A stretch of 12,722 nucleotides of DNA from Methanomassiliicoccus sp. UBA6 (GTDB taxonomy: Archaea > Thermoplasmatota > Thermoplasmata > Methanomassiliicoccales > Methanomassiliicoccaceae): contig DAVH01000025.1 in assembly GCA_002508545.1 (NCBI GenBank), positions 26,681 through 39,402 on the forward strand, in the 5' to 3' direction. The notes under the pieces were generated by a model that saw only the letters and a list, made by a program, of their open reading frames with translations, did no database searches and was not told the origin of the DNA. Positions 6,899 to 12,722 of this stretch are shown here, piece after piece (within the stretch, counting starts at the first letter, position 1; each line of letters starts with the position of its first letter). Position numbers and translations under genes: made by a program.

Positions 6899-7192
6899 TC
6901 ACTCCTTCTTCGGCCGCGTCGCCTTGAAAGTGTCTTCGAGCGCCCCGCAGGACGCCAGCTGAAAGAGGAGCGCGGGCGCCAGCTCCTCGGCCACCGTCTT
7001 GCGGTCCTCCGAGGTCATGCCCTCCATCATTATCTTGAACATCTCCGGAACCAGGCGGACCATGAGATCGCGCCTCTCTTTCGAGGACATCGATGACAGG
7101 AGCTCCATGACGGACATCTCCATGAAGTCGTACCGCTCCTGCGAGCTCATGCTCCCGATCATCTTCTTGGTGAACCCTTCCATCATTCCCAT
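6899..7192 (-). CDS. Small methionine-rich helical protein with three repeats
   Basis: I do not recognise the function of this 97-residue protein. It is almost wholly helical by composition and has three imperfect repeats of about 20-24 residues beginning at M15 (MSSQERYDFM), M35 (MSSKERRDLM) and M59 (MTSEDRKTVA). Fourteen residues are methionine, and one cysteine is present (C82). There is no signal peptide or membrane helix. The start is well supported: GGAG lies 7 nt before the ATG at 7192, with a GC hairpin just upstream. Helical-repeat small proteins of this kind often scaffold or bind partners, but that is inference. It faces the PRC-barrel gene across a 158-nt gap with hairpins. Confidence 0.7.
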   Translation of the reverse strand: MGMMEGFTKKMIGSMSSQERYDFMEMSVMELLSSMSSKERRDLMVRLVPEMFKIMMEGMTSEDRKTVAEELAPALLFQLASCGALEDTFKATRPKKE

Positions 7193-7208
7193 GGTTCTGC
7201 TCCTATCG

Positions 7209-7227
7209 CGCGTCCGCGGAGGACGCG
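7209..7227 (-). promoter_or_regulatory. Leader hairpin upstream of the helical-repeat gene
   Basis: The 7-bp perfect stem CGCGTCC / GGACGCG has a 5-nt loop. It sits about 6 nt upstream of the GGAG Shine-Dalgarno site of the minus-strand gene, where it could affect ribosome access or mark an mRNA 5' end. Confidence 0.3.
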
Positions 7228-7743
7228 GGCACGCAGCCGCGCTGCTTCCCGACTAGCTTGAGCGTCCCTTCACCGCTTCCGTCATCTGTTACTATGCTCC
7301 CGGCGCATATGTACATGTTGCAGACCATGTTTCGAGCGGGCCGAGCGATGGTTAGGAACAAGGAAAGAAGGCGTAGATTCGAAAAATTTTATTAAATCAT
7401 GCTGGCTAAAACAAAATCACCGAGACTTGAAGATCGCGCAAGATGAAAAGTTAATAACGCAGGCCGCGAGGCCGCCATTGCATATCTTAATGCCTGGTGC
7501 AAGCGAACAAAACCTAAGTTCAGGGTCGGATGGCCGACGACGATGGCCGTTCGGCCCGATGGGAGGCGGAAGGACGAAGATGGCGTTCCCGAGGTAATGG
7601 GAAACCTTCGGCAACAGGTCTATCTCTGCGATATCCGCCGTCTCCACGCGGCCGTTCACCGAGGCTCATCCTCGCTGATACCAGCAACCTCACCGTCCAA
7701 GCGTCCATTCGGGAAAAATCCCGCTCGAACGACGCGTCGATGA
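7228..7743. other. Long non-coding stretch
   Basis: No gene is supported here. Open frames in both directions are short or carry arginine- and proline-rich composition typical of chance frames in GC-rich DNA. An AT-rich block at 7382-7398 could be a promoter in either direction: leftward it would give the helical-repeat gene a leader of roughly 165 nt, rightward it would give a transcript with no visible gene. A small hairpin (CGGGA / TCCCG around AAAA) lies near 7710-7725. I found no tRNA, RNase P or SRP RNA signature. Confidence 0.5.
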
Positions 7744-7750
7744 CTTATAA
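7744..7750 (+). promoter_or_regulatory. TATA box of the charged-protein gene
   Basis: CTTATAA is centred about 57 nt before the ATG at 7804. Transcription would begin near 7773. A short inverted repeat, ACCGG / CCGGT (7750-7764), directly abuts it and could be an operator. Confidence 0.4.
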
Positions 7751-7803
7751 CCGGGGTTACCGGTCAAACGTCGCCGTCAGCGTCCGGCACAGAGGAATGA
7801 AAG

Positions 7804-8175
7804 ATGGAACCGGAAAAGAAAATTGAGAAGAGGGTCGAGGTGAAGGAAAGACCGCTAGGTGGGACCAAGATGGTGGAGGAGACCGAGGTGCAGGCTGAGC
7901 GACCCTCGACCGCCTCACAACCGTCCCGCACCGAGAGCGTGGCAAGGAAGGGCGGCGAGGCCGTCGGCTCAGGGCTGAAGAAGGTCTCGAGAGTGCTCGG
8001 GGAGTTCGCGTCCGGGGTCTCGAAGGAGCTAAAGCCTCGCAAGACGCCAGAAGAGGAGCAGGCACAGCGAACCGAGTACCGGGCCGAGCAAGGCGAGCGA
8101 ATGGAAGAAGCACCCCGGACCGAGGTAACGGAAAAGGAAAAGATAGAGAGGAAGGTGACGACAGAGAGGAAATGA
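7804..8175 (+). CDS. Highly charged, probably disordered protein
   Basis: I do not recognise this 123-residue protein. Glu, Lys and Arg dominate both ends (1-33 and 76-123), with no cysteine, tryptophan or histidine and few bulky hydrophobics. Only residues about 50-76 look ordered: an amphipathic helix of the GSGLKKVSRVLGEFASGVSKEL type. There is no signal peptide. The start is supported by GAGG 8 nt before the ATG and a TATA-like box upstream. The composition resembles stress-protective or membrane-contacting disordered proteins such as LEA-like families, but no named motif is present and that reading is inference. It is flanked by long non-coding DNA and appears to be transcribed alone. 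Confidence 0.68.
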   Translation: MEPEKKIEKRVEVKERPLGGTKMVEETEVQAERPSTASQPSRTESVARKGGEAVGSGLKKVSRVLGEFASGVSKELKPRKTPEEEQAQRTEYRAEQGERMEEAPRTEVTEKEKIERKVTTERK

Positions 8176-8259
8176 GGGCGGCGAACGCGGTGCCGTCCAA
8201 CGGGACCAGGACGTCCGATGAATCAGGCACCCAGTGGGACTCGCTCCAAAACCTCTTCC

Positions 8260-8279
8260 CCGGTTACGATAGAAACCGG
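8260..8279 (+). terminator. Hairpin downstream of the charged-protein gene
   Basis: The 6-bp stem CCGGTT / AACCGG with an 8-nt loop lies 85 nt after the stop, with no T-run behind it. It is only a weak terminator candidate. Confidence 0.2.
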
Positions 8280-8396
8280 TGAACGCGGCCGTGGTAGCTA
8301 GCGGGCCCGAGCATCGATCCATCGACGAGAGCGAGCGGACCGGCGGGATCTGACAAATACGCTCATGTCGGGGACGGTCCGTCAAGAGTAATTGAT

Positions 8397-8410
8397 AAAA
8401 AAGAAAAAAA
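8397..8410 (-). terminator. Oligo(T) terminator of the methyltransferase operon
   Basis: On the minus strand a run of seven T, one C and six T lies 16 nt after the stop of the methyltransferase gene. Oligo(T) tracts without a needed hairpin are the usual archaeal terminator, and this is the clearest one in the window. Confidence 0.75.
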
Positions 8411-8426
8411 GGAGAAGGGTGTTTCC

Positions 8427-9533
8427 TCAGAGAGGCTGGCCGTACTGCTTGGTGACGTCCACGACCTTCTTGATGTTCTCCAGCTTCGTGTTGATCGAGG
8501 GCGGGACCTCGCAGCCGGAAGCGATGCAGTACCGACCGCCCAGGTTGCGCTCCTTCAGCGCCTGGTTGACCTCCTTGATGAGGTTGACGGTGGTCTTCTC
8601 GATCTTCTCGGTGGTAGCCCTCACGAACTGCTGGGGGTCGATGTTGCCGGCCATCAGGGTGTTGTCCGCGTAGCCCTTGCCGATGACCTCCTTTGCCGTC
8701 GGGCTTCCGGGGATCAGGGGGTAATAGGCCATGGAGTAGATAGCGGGCTTCCAGGCCTTCACCTGGGTGTCCAGGTGGGGCAGGTCGGCGCAGTTGTGGA
8801 TGCAATTGGCCATGCCTTCCTTGATCGTCAGCTCGTTCAGGCAGCCGGCGTACTTGTGCTGGCCCTCGAACTCGTTGTACTCGGTGTCGCCAAGGCAGGA
8901 GTAGGAGCCCCACAGATGGTCCCAGACCAGACCGGCGCACTTGGTGGTGGTGAAAGCCTTCACCAGCTCCTTGTCGAACTCGGTGATGGTCTCCAGGGCC
9001 TTGTGGACGGCGGCGCGCGAGGACTCGTTGTCGTACATGTCCTTGAACACGAACTCCGCTCCCCTGCTCTGGGTGAGAGCGAGCAGCGGTCCCTCGAGGA
9101 AGCCGGCGGTAACGACCTCCTTCCCCAGCGTCTCGACCGCCAGCCTCGTGCCCTCGATGAGGGCGTAGCTGCGGGTCTTGGGGTCCTTGATGTTGGGGAC
9201 CTCGAGCTTCTCGTAGTCCTCGATGCTGTTGATGCACGCCTCGTCGACGAACGGGGTGTTCTGCTCGTCCATGCGGACGTGCGCACCCAGGTCGCCGGCC
9301 ATGACCGACAGGTCCATGAGGAAGATGCCGAAGTCGAAGTCGAAGTGGCGCTGCCCGGCCACGAAGGCGTCGGCGAACTTCTTGGGGTCGGTGGCCCACT
9401 CATGGTAGGTGACGTTCCCGGGGAGAAGCCGGCGGCACACCCCGCTGGCGATGGGGTAGGCGGTCAGCCGGTCGACCGGCTGGTTCTGTATGGCCGCCAT
9501 CGCTCTCTCGATGTGGTTCATCGTGTCTGCCAT
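8427..9533 (-). CDS. UroD-family corrinoid:thiol methyltransferase (MtaA/MtbA/MtsA type)
   Basis: This 368-residue cytoplasmic protein has the uroporphyrinogen decarboxylase fold used by methylcobamide:coenzyme M methyltransferases. The zinc ligands of that family are visible: H246 and C248 in CIHNC, and C341 in SGCEVPP. The stretch AGNIDPQ (295-301) is typical of the family. Known members take a methyl group from a corrinoid protein to a zinc-bound thiolate such as coenzyme M. It is slightly longer than MtaA/MtbA (about 340) and has nine cysteines, including C244 and C336 close to the zinc ligands. It lies 12 nt behind the corrinoid gene, and its Shine-Dalgarno overlaps that gene's stop, so the two are translated together. 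With no substrate-specific methyltransferase nearby, it may do both half-reactions, as MtsA does. The methyl donor is unknown; true haem-pathway UroD is unlikely given the zinc motif and the partner. Confidence 0.9.
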   Translation of the reverse strand: MADTMNHIERAMAAIQNQPVDRLTAYPIASGVCRRLLPGNVTYHEWATDPKKFADAFVAGQRHFDFDFGIFLMDLSVMAGDLGAHVRMDEQNTPFVDEACINSIEDYEKLEVPNIKDPKTRSYALIEGTRLAVETLGKEVVTAGFLEGPLLALTQSRGAEFVFKDMYDNESSRAAVHKALETITEFDKELVKAFTTTKCAGLVWDHLWGSYSCLGDTEYNEFEGQHKYAGCLNELTIKEGMANCIHNCADLPHLDTQVKAWKPAIYSMAYYPLIPGSPTAKEVIGKGYADNTLMAGNIDPQQFVRATTEKIEKTTVNLIKEVNQALKERNLGGRYCIASGCEVPPSINTKLENIKKVVDVTKQYGQPL

Positions 9534-9540
9534 TGTAGCG

Positions 9541-9545
9541 TCACC

Positions 9546-9547
<2 letters not shown>
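9541..9547 (-). promoter_or_regulatory. Shine-Dalgarno overlapping the upstream stop codon
   Basis: GAGGTGA is a full match to the archaeal 16S 3' end. Its GA lies in the TGA stop of the corrinoid gene (9548-9546), and the methyltransferase ATG begins 7 nt later. Ribosomes ending one gene are thus placed to start the next, which would help keep the two proteins in proportion. Confidence 0.85.
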
Positions 9548-10184
<637 letters not shown>

Positions 10185-10207
10185 TACTCAGCCTTCCTTG
10201 TCGATAA

Positions 10208-10277
10208 CGAACCGGTACCAATGGTTTCAGAAAAGTTTGCTAGGAGTTGACGATTCATAGCTCTAGGCATCGGTTCG
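10208..10277 (-). promoter_or_regulatory. Possible leader stem of the methyltransferase operon
   Basis: CGAACCGGT (10208-10216) and ATCGGTTCG (10269-10277) can form a 9-bp stem with one G-U pair across most of the predicted leader of about 90 nt. I see no known riboswitch signature such as a cobalamin box. The stem may be chance. Confidence 0.25.
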
Positions 10278-10295
10278 CCTGGGGATGTAACAATT

Positions 10296-10307
10296 GATAT
10301 ATATTAA
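10296..10307 (-). promoter_or_regulatory. TATA box of the corrinoid-methyltransferase operon
   Basis: On the minus strand TTAATATATATC is the strongest TATA-like element facing this operon. Transcription would start near 10275, leaving a leader of about 90 nt before the corrinoid gene. Confidence 0.6.
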
Positions 10308-10310
10308 TGA

Positions 10311-10323
10311 GGTAAGGCTTACC
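10311..10323. repeat. Perfect 13-bp inverted repeat upstream of the TATA box
   Basis: GGTAAG-G-CTTACC is a perfect inverted repeat with a one-base centre. It abuts the upstream side of the operon's TATA box, where the TFB recognition element and activator sites lie. It is a good candidate operator for substrate-dependent control. Confidence 0.5.
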
Positions 10324-10375
10324 AGAACGTACTTTGGTCATGAAAAATTCCATGGCCAGTGAATACATGAACGGA

Positions 10376-10423
10376 TAATATCTATAATAATAGTGAATAA
10401 TTATAATATTTTATTATTAATAT
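10376..10423. other. AT-rich island with short inverted repeat
   Basis: About 48 bases are nearly all A and T in otherwise GC-rich DNA and include AATAATA and its complement TATTATT about 17 nt apart. It ends directly at an ATG (10424). It could be a promoter, an easily melted site, or the edge of acquired DNA. No origin-binding repeats are visible, so I do not call it an origin. Confidence 0.45.
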
Positions 10424-10555
10424 ATGTCGTTGAAGATAACTATCACCTTGCGGAGCCGAGGCGCCGCTATAGAGCCGTTGAACTACCGCCGGACCGACGC
10501 GATCCCGGGTCTCCGGCCCGAGGGGGACGGATCGATCGTTGCTCAAGACTTCTAG
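10424..10555 (+). CDS. Possible 43-codon leaderless small ORF
   Basis: An ATG immediately follows the AT-rich island, with TATA-like sequence (ATTATAATAT) centred about 22 nt upstream, so a leaderless transcript could begin here. The product starts MSLKITITLRSRG, with a strand-like N-terminus and a basic middle, and ends at TAG. There is no homologue I recognise and no Shine-Dalgarno. Readthrough of the TAG would add about 25 residues of arginine-rich sequence that does not look like protein. It may be chance. Confidence 0.2.
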   Translation: MSLKITITLRSRGAAIEPLNYRRTDAIPGLRPEGDGSIVAQDF

Positions 10556-10756
10556 GGATGTACGCATGAGGGCAGAGATCTCGGTCGTCCAAGAGGGCGG
10601 AGGGAGCCTCAGGGTATGACCGAGCTCATATAATCCCTCTGGTACACAACCGAAGAGCGGAACCGCCTGAATGCCTCTATTCTCGGCTTTTCCGGCGGCC
10701 ATCGGTTTTTCGAGCGGATACTTTCTGATAGTCGTCGCTTTCAAGCAGGTACGGTC
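10556..10756. other. Non-coding stretch upstream of the pyruvyl transferase gene
   Basis: I see no supported gene here. An open frame on the minus strand crosses this stretch and the start of the next gene, but it lacks a start signal and protein-like composition. The Shine-Dalgarno of the following gene lies at its right end; no strong TATA box is evident, the best candidate being GATACTTT near 10718. Confidence 0.4.
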
Positions 10757-12013
10757 ATGAACGCCGGACCCGTGATCACCATAGCCAATTGGGCGGGGGT
10801 CAACCTGGGCGACGACGCCGTGTTCATCGCCCTGCTGGACAGCCTCCATCGTCACCTGCCGCCTTCCAAGGTCTACGTGCTGGCGGACAACGAACGCGAG
10901 ATTTCCCGCCGGTACCGCGTGGATGGTGCAGCCAGCATCTTCGAGTTCTACAGGCCGGCATACCTGCCCCGGGTCATCAGGTTCCTCAGTGAATCGGACC
11001 TCGTCGTATACGGCGGAGGGGACCTCATCAACGGGAACGTGGCCAGCATGACCTTCGTCGCCCTGGCCAAGCGCCTCGGGGTGCCGGTGATGTGCTGCGG
11101 GGTCGGGGTGCTTCCCATCGCCTCTCCCGGGCGCAGGAGGCTGACGGTCTCCTCCCTAAACGCGGTCGACCTCATCACCGTCAGGGATCACGAGTCGAAG
11201 GAGCGGCTCGAGGCCATGGGGGTGACCCGGCCCCAGGTGCACGTGACCGCCGACCCCGCGTTCATGCTCTCCGCCCGCTCCCCCATGAGGCCGTTCGCCG
11301 AGCCCGCCCACGGCGGGTCGTCGATGACCGTGGGGATCAACATCCGCACCCAGGACAAGATGTACTCCGACTATGCCAACTGGGACCACGATTCCTGCGT
11401 CCGTGTCTTCCGAGAGGTATGCGAGCAACTGATACGCGAGCGGGACGCCCGCATCCTGTTCATCCCCATGGAAGCTTACGATCGAAGGAAGAGGTACCAC
11501 CGCCATGTGTTCGACGATGCCCTTGGCCGGGAGATCCGGGACGGGCTGGAACGGCCGGAGCGGTTCGTCATCATCGACGGCATGCTCTCACCCGAGGAGC
11601 TGAAGGCTCTCCTGGGAACGGTCGACCTGCTCATCTCCATGCGCCTCCACACCCTCCTCTTGGCGTCGGAGTTCGGCACGCCCATGGTGGCGTTCGACTA
11701 CGCCCCTAAGGTCCGCTCGTTCATGTCCATGATCGGCCGCCAGGAGCACATCGTGAGCATGGAGCGATTAGATTCCGAAGAAGTAATGGGAACAATCGAC
11801 CGGGCCTTGGCCGCGACGGCCGATGCCAGCCATGCGCGCGAGCTCCGCGAGCGGTCGATGGAGAACCTCACTCTCATGAAGCACGTGCTGGACGCCGGGA
11901 AGAAGGAGAGGGTCGGAGCGCTAAGGAGCATGCCCGCGGTTGCCTCGGCAGTGCTGACCAACCTCGCGGCGGACGGCTTGCAGGTGGTGAGGAAGGCGGC
12001 CGGCAGGCCGTGA
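10757..12013 (+). CDS. Polysaccharide pyruvyl transferase-family protein
   Basis: This is a 418-residue protein of the WcaK/AmsJ/CsaB family, which adds ketal-linked pyruvate to sugars of envelope polymers using phosphoenolpyruvate. It has the two-lobed GT-B-like layout. The N-lobe opens with a strand and NLGDDA (16-21), then VVYGGGDLIN (83-92) with the GGGD loop, and VMCCGVGVLP (111-120). The C-lobe has VGINIR (192-197), ILFIPME (233-239), the signature SMRLHT (294-299) and FDYAPKV (313-319). The last 50 residues are a helical basic tail beyond the catalytic fold. There is no signal peptide, as expected for a cytosolic enzyme acting on lipid- or nucleotide-linked sugars. AGGT lies 6 nt before the ATG. 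No other glycan gene is next to it, so the acceptor sugar is unknown; a related non-pyruvyl role cannot be excluded. Confidence 0.87.
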   Translation: MNAGPVITIANWAGVNLGDDAVFIALLDSLHRHLPPSKVYVLADNEREISRRYRVDGAASIFEFYRPAYLPRVIRFLSESDLVVYGGGDLINGNVASMTFVALAKRLGVPVMCCGVGVLPIASPGRRRLTVSSLNAVDLITVRDHESKERLEAMGVTRPQVHVTADPAFMLSARSPMRPFAEPAHGGSSMTVGINIRTQDKMYSDYANWDHDSCVRVFREVCEQLIRERDARILFIPMEAYDRRKRYHRHVFDDALGREIRDGLERPERFVIIDGMLSPEELKALLGTVDLLISMRLHTLLLASEFGTPMVAFDYAPKVRSFMSMIGRQEHIVSMERLDSEEVMGTIDRALAATADASHARELRERSMENLTLMKHVLDAGKKERVGALRSMPAVASAVLTNLAADGLQVVRKAAGRP

Positions 12014-12104
12014 GCGATGATCGGCCCCGCGCTCAGGCCATGACCTATTGATCGGTGGAGTCCCGGACCGGCTCCGGCCACATTTTCAACTCATCGTCCC
12101 CTGG
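12014..12104. other. Short gap between convergent genes
   Basis: Ninety-one bases separate the pyruvyl transferase and phosphoribosyltransferase stops. A short TTTT run near 12084 could end the rightward transcript. No strong hairpin or long T-run is present on either strand. Confidence 0.4.
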
Positions 12105-12722
12105 TCATCCGGTAACGCTCTGGAACGTGGAGATGGCCTCCTCCTCGGTCAGGTCATACCAGTTGAGGTAGGCATCGGCGACGGCGAAGGGACCCGTCCT
12201 GATGTTCAGGCAGATGGTCAGGTCGGCCTCGCGCCCCACCATCTTCACCGCCCTCTCCGAGCCGGTGGGCACCGCCACCACGACCCGTTCAGCGCCAAGC
12301 CCCTTCACCTGCTTGATCGCGGCGAGCATGGTGTACCCGGATGCCAGGCCGTCATCGACCACGACCGCCGTCTTTCCTTCAAGCTGCTGGGGTCTCCGTC
12401 CCCTGAGGAGCGCTTCTGCCCGCCCCCTTGCTCCGGCCAGGGCCTTCTCTTTGGCCGCCTCGATGTCCTCCGCGGTCAGACCGAGCCCTTCCACCAGCTC
12501 TCGGTTCAGGATAACATGGCCGCTCAGCGACACCGCTCCAAAGCCTGCCTCCGGCTCGTACGGTATCTGGAGCTTGCGGACGATCACCAGGTCCATAGCC
12601 CAGCCGAGCTCCTTGGAGATCTCTGAGGCCACGGGGATGCCGCCGGAGGGTATGGCCAGGGCGACGGCCTTGCCCGTTACCCTGGCCCTCAGCTCCCTGG
12701 CGAGGGCTCGTCCCGCGTCGGC
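12105..12722 (-). CDS. Phosphoribosyltransferase-family protein, 5' end beyond window
   Basis: The reading frame is open to the right edge, so the start lies outside; 205 residues are visible and probably only about 10-20 are missing. It is a type I phosphoribosyltransferase-fold protein like the archaeal and bacterial 'predicted phosphoribosyltransferase' group. The visible N-terminus (AGRALARELRARV) leads to AIPSGGIPVASEI, matching the usual PRGGVPVA loop with Ser in place of Arg. Next come VIVRKL, then FGAVS, and the PRPP-binding loop VVDDGLASGYTM (visible residues 121-132) with its two aspartates. The middle (about 80-112) is a helical charged segment common in this group. The base or substrate acted on is not known; some members are regulators or have no demonstrated activity. 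An internal GTG at 12632 is not the true start because conserved sequence continues upstream of it. Confidence 0.88.
   Translation of the reverse strand, partial: ADAGRALARELRARVTGKAVALAIPSGGIPVASEISKELGWAMDLVIVRKLQIPYEPEAGFGAVSLSGHVILNRELVEGLGLTAEDIEAAKEKALAGARGRAEALLRGRRPQQLEGKTAVVVDDGLASGYTMLAAIKQVKGLGAERVVVAVPTGSERAVKMVGREADLTICLNIRTGPFAVADAYLNWYDLTEEEAISTFQSVTG

Noticed and set aside
7758..8293. Similar sequences (ACCGGT followed by AAACG/GAACG) on both sides of the charged-protein gene
   Set aside because: Only about 16 of 20 positions match after a gap, and no transposase or target-site pattern accompanies them. This is not enough to call flanking repeats.
8029..9399. A 456-codon minus-strand frame overlapping the methyltransferase and charged-protein genes
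   Set aside because: It runs out of frame with the methyltransferase and reads through the oligo(T) terminator. Its Arg/Pro/Gly-rich composition marks it as a shadow.
10430..10500. A minus-strand stretch resembling the 5' half of a tRNA (GTCCGGC acceptor-like, then GGTAGTTCAACGG)
   Set aside because: No matching 3' acceptor strand, no T-arm with a GTTC-type loop and no proper anticodon arm follow, so it is not a functional tRNA. A degraded remnant is possible but unsupported.
10382..10855. A 157-codon minus-strand frame upstream of the pyruvyl transferase
   Set aside because: Its first third overlaps the well-supported start of the pyruvyl transferase on the other strand, and its last codons run into the AT-rich island. 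No ribosome site or domain supports it.

Overview
The window is GC-rich (roughly 60% or more by eye) and reads as archaeal. It has AT-rich TATA-like boxes about 25-35 nt before several starts, starts with almost no leader, GAGG/GGAG Shine-Dalgarno sites on other genes, an oligo(T) terminator, and a corrinoid protein paired with a zinc-type UroD-family methyltransferase. The best guess is a methanogen of the order Methanomassiliicoccales with high GC, such as a Methanomassiliicoccus relative. That assignment is inference from gene content and composition, because no rRNA or other marker gene is present.

Layout, left to right. (1) 60-2797: a 111-aa thioredoxin-fold protein (+) converges on a large soluble PAS-GAF-PAS-PAS histidine kinase (-); their stop codons overlap. 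(2) 2798-3348: a gene-poor stretch with a promoter-like AT block, a perfect 15-bp palindrome and the promoter of the next gene. (3) 3349-5949: an aminoglycoside-phosphotransferase-fold kinase, then a secreted, membrane-anchored, sequon-rich beta-propeller-like surface protein. (4) 6050-7192: a small orphan protein and a PRC-barrel protein (+) facing a small three-repeat methionine-rich helical protein (-), with two overlapping hairpins between the convergent genes. (5) 7193-7803: a long non-coding stretch ending in the promoter of a 123-aa, highly charged, probably disordered protein. (6) 8397-10323: a two-gene minus-strand operon with palindrome, TATA box, leader, corrinoid protein, translationally coupled methyltransferase and oligo(T) terminator. 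(7) 10324-10756: an AT-rich island and a weakly supported 43-codon ORF. (8) 10757-12722: a polysaccharide pyruvyl transferase-family protein (+) convergent with a phosphoribosyltransferase (-) that runs off the right edge.

The most coherent system is the corrinoid protein plus methyltransferase operon. It has the parts for moving a methyl group through a corrinoid cofactor to a thiol, probably coenzyme M, but no separate substrate methyltransferase lies beside it. That arrangement resembles the two-protein methylthiol:CoM system (MtsA/MtsB) more than the three-protein methylamine or methanol systems. The rest is mostly housekeeping, surface or sensing genes with no obvious shared pathway. No rRNA, tRNA, CRISPR array, insertion sequence or phage gene was found.
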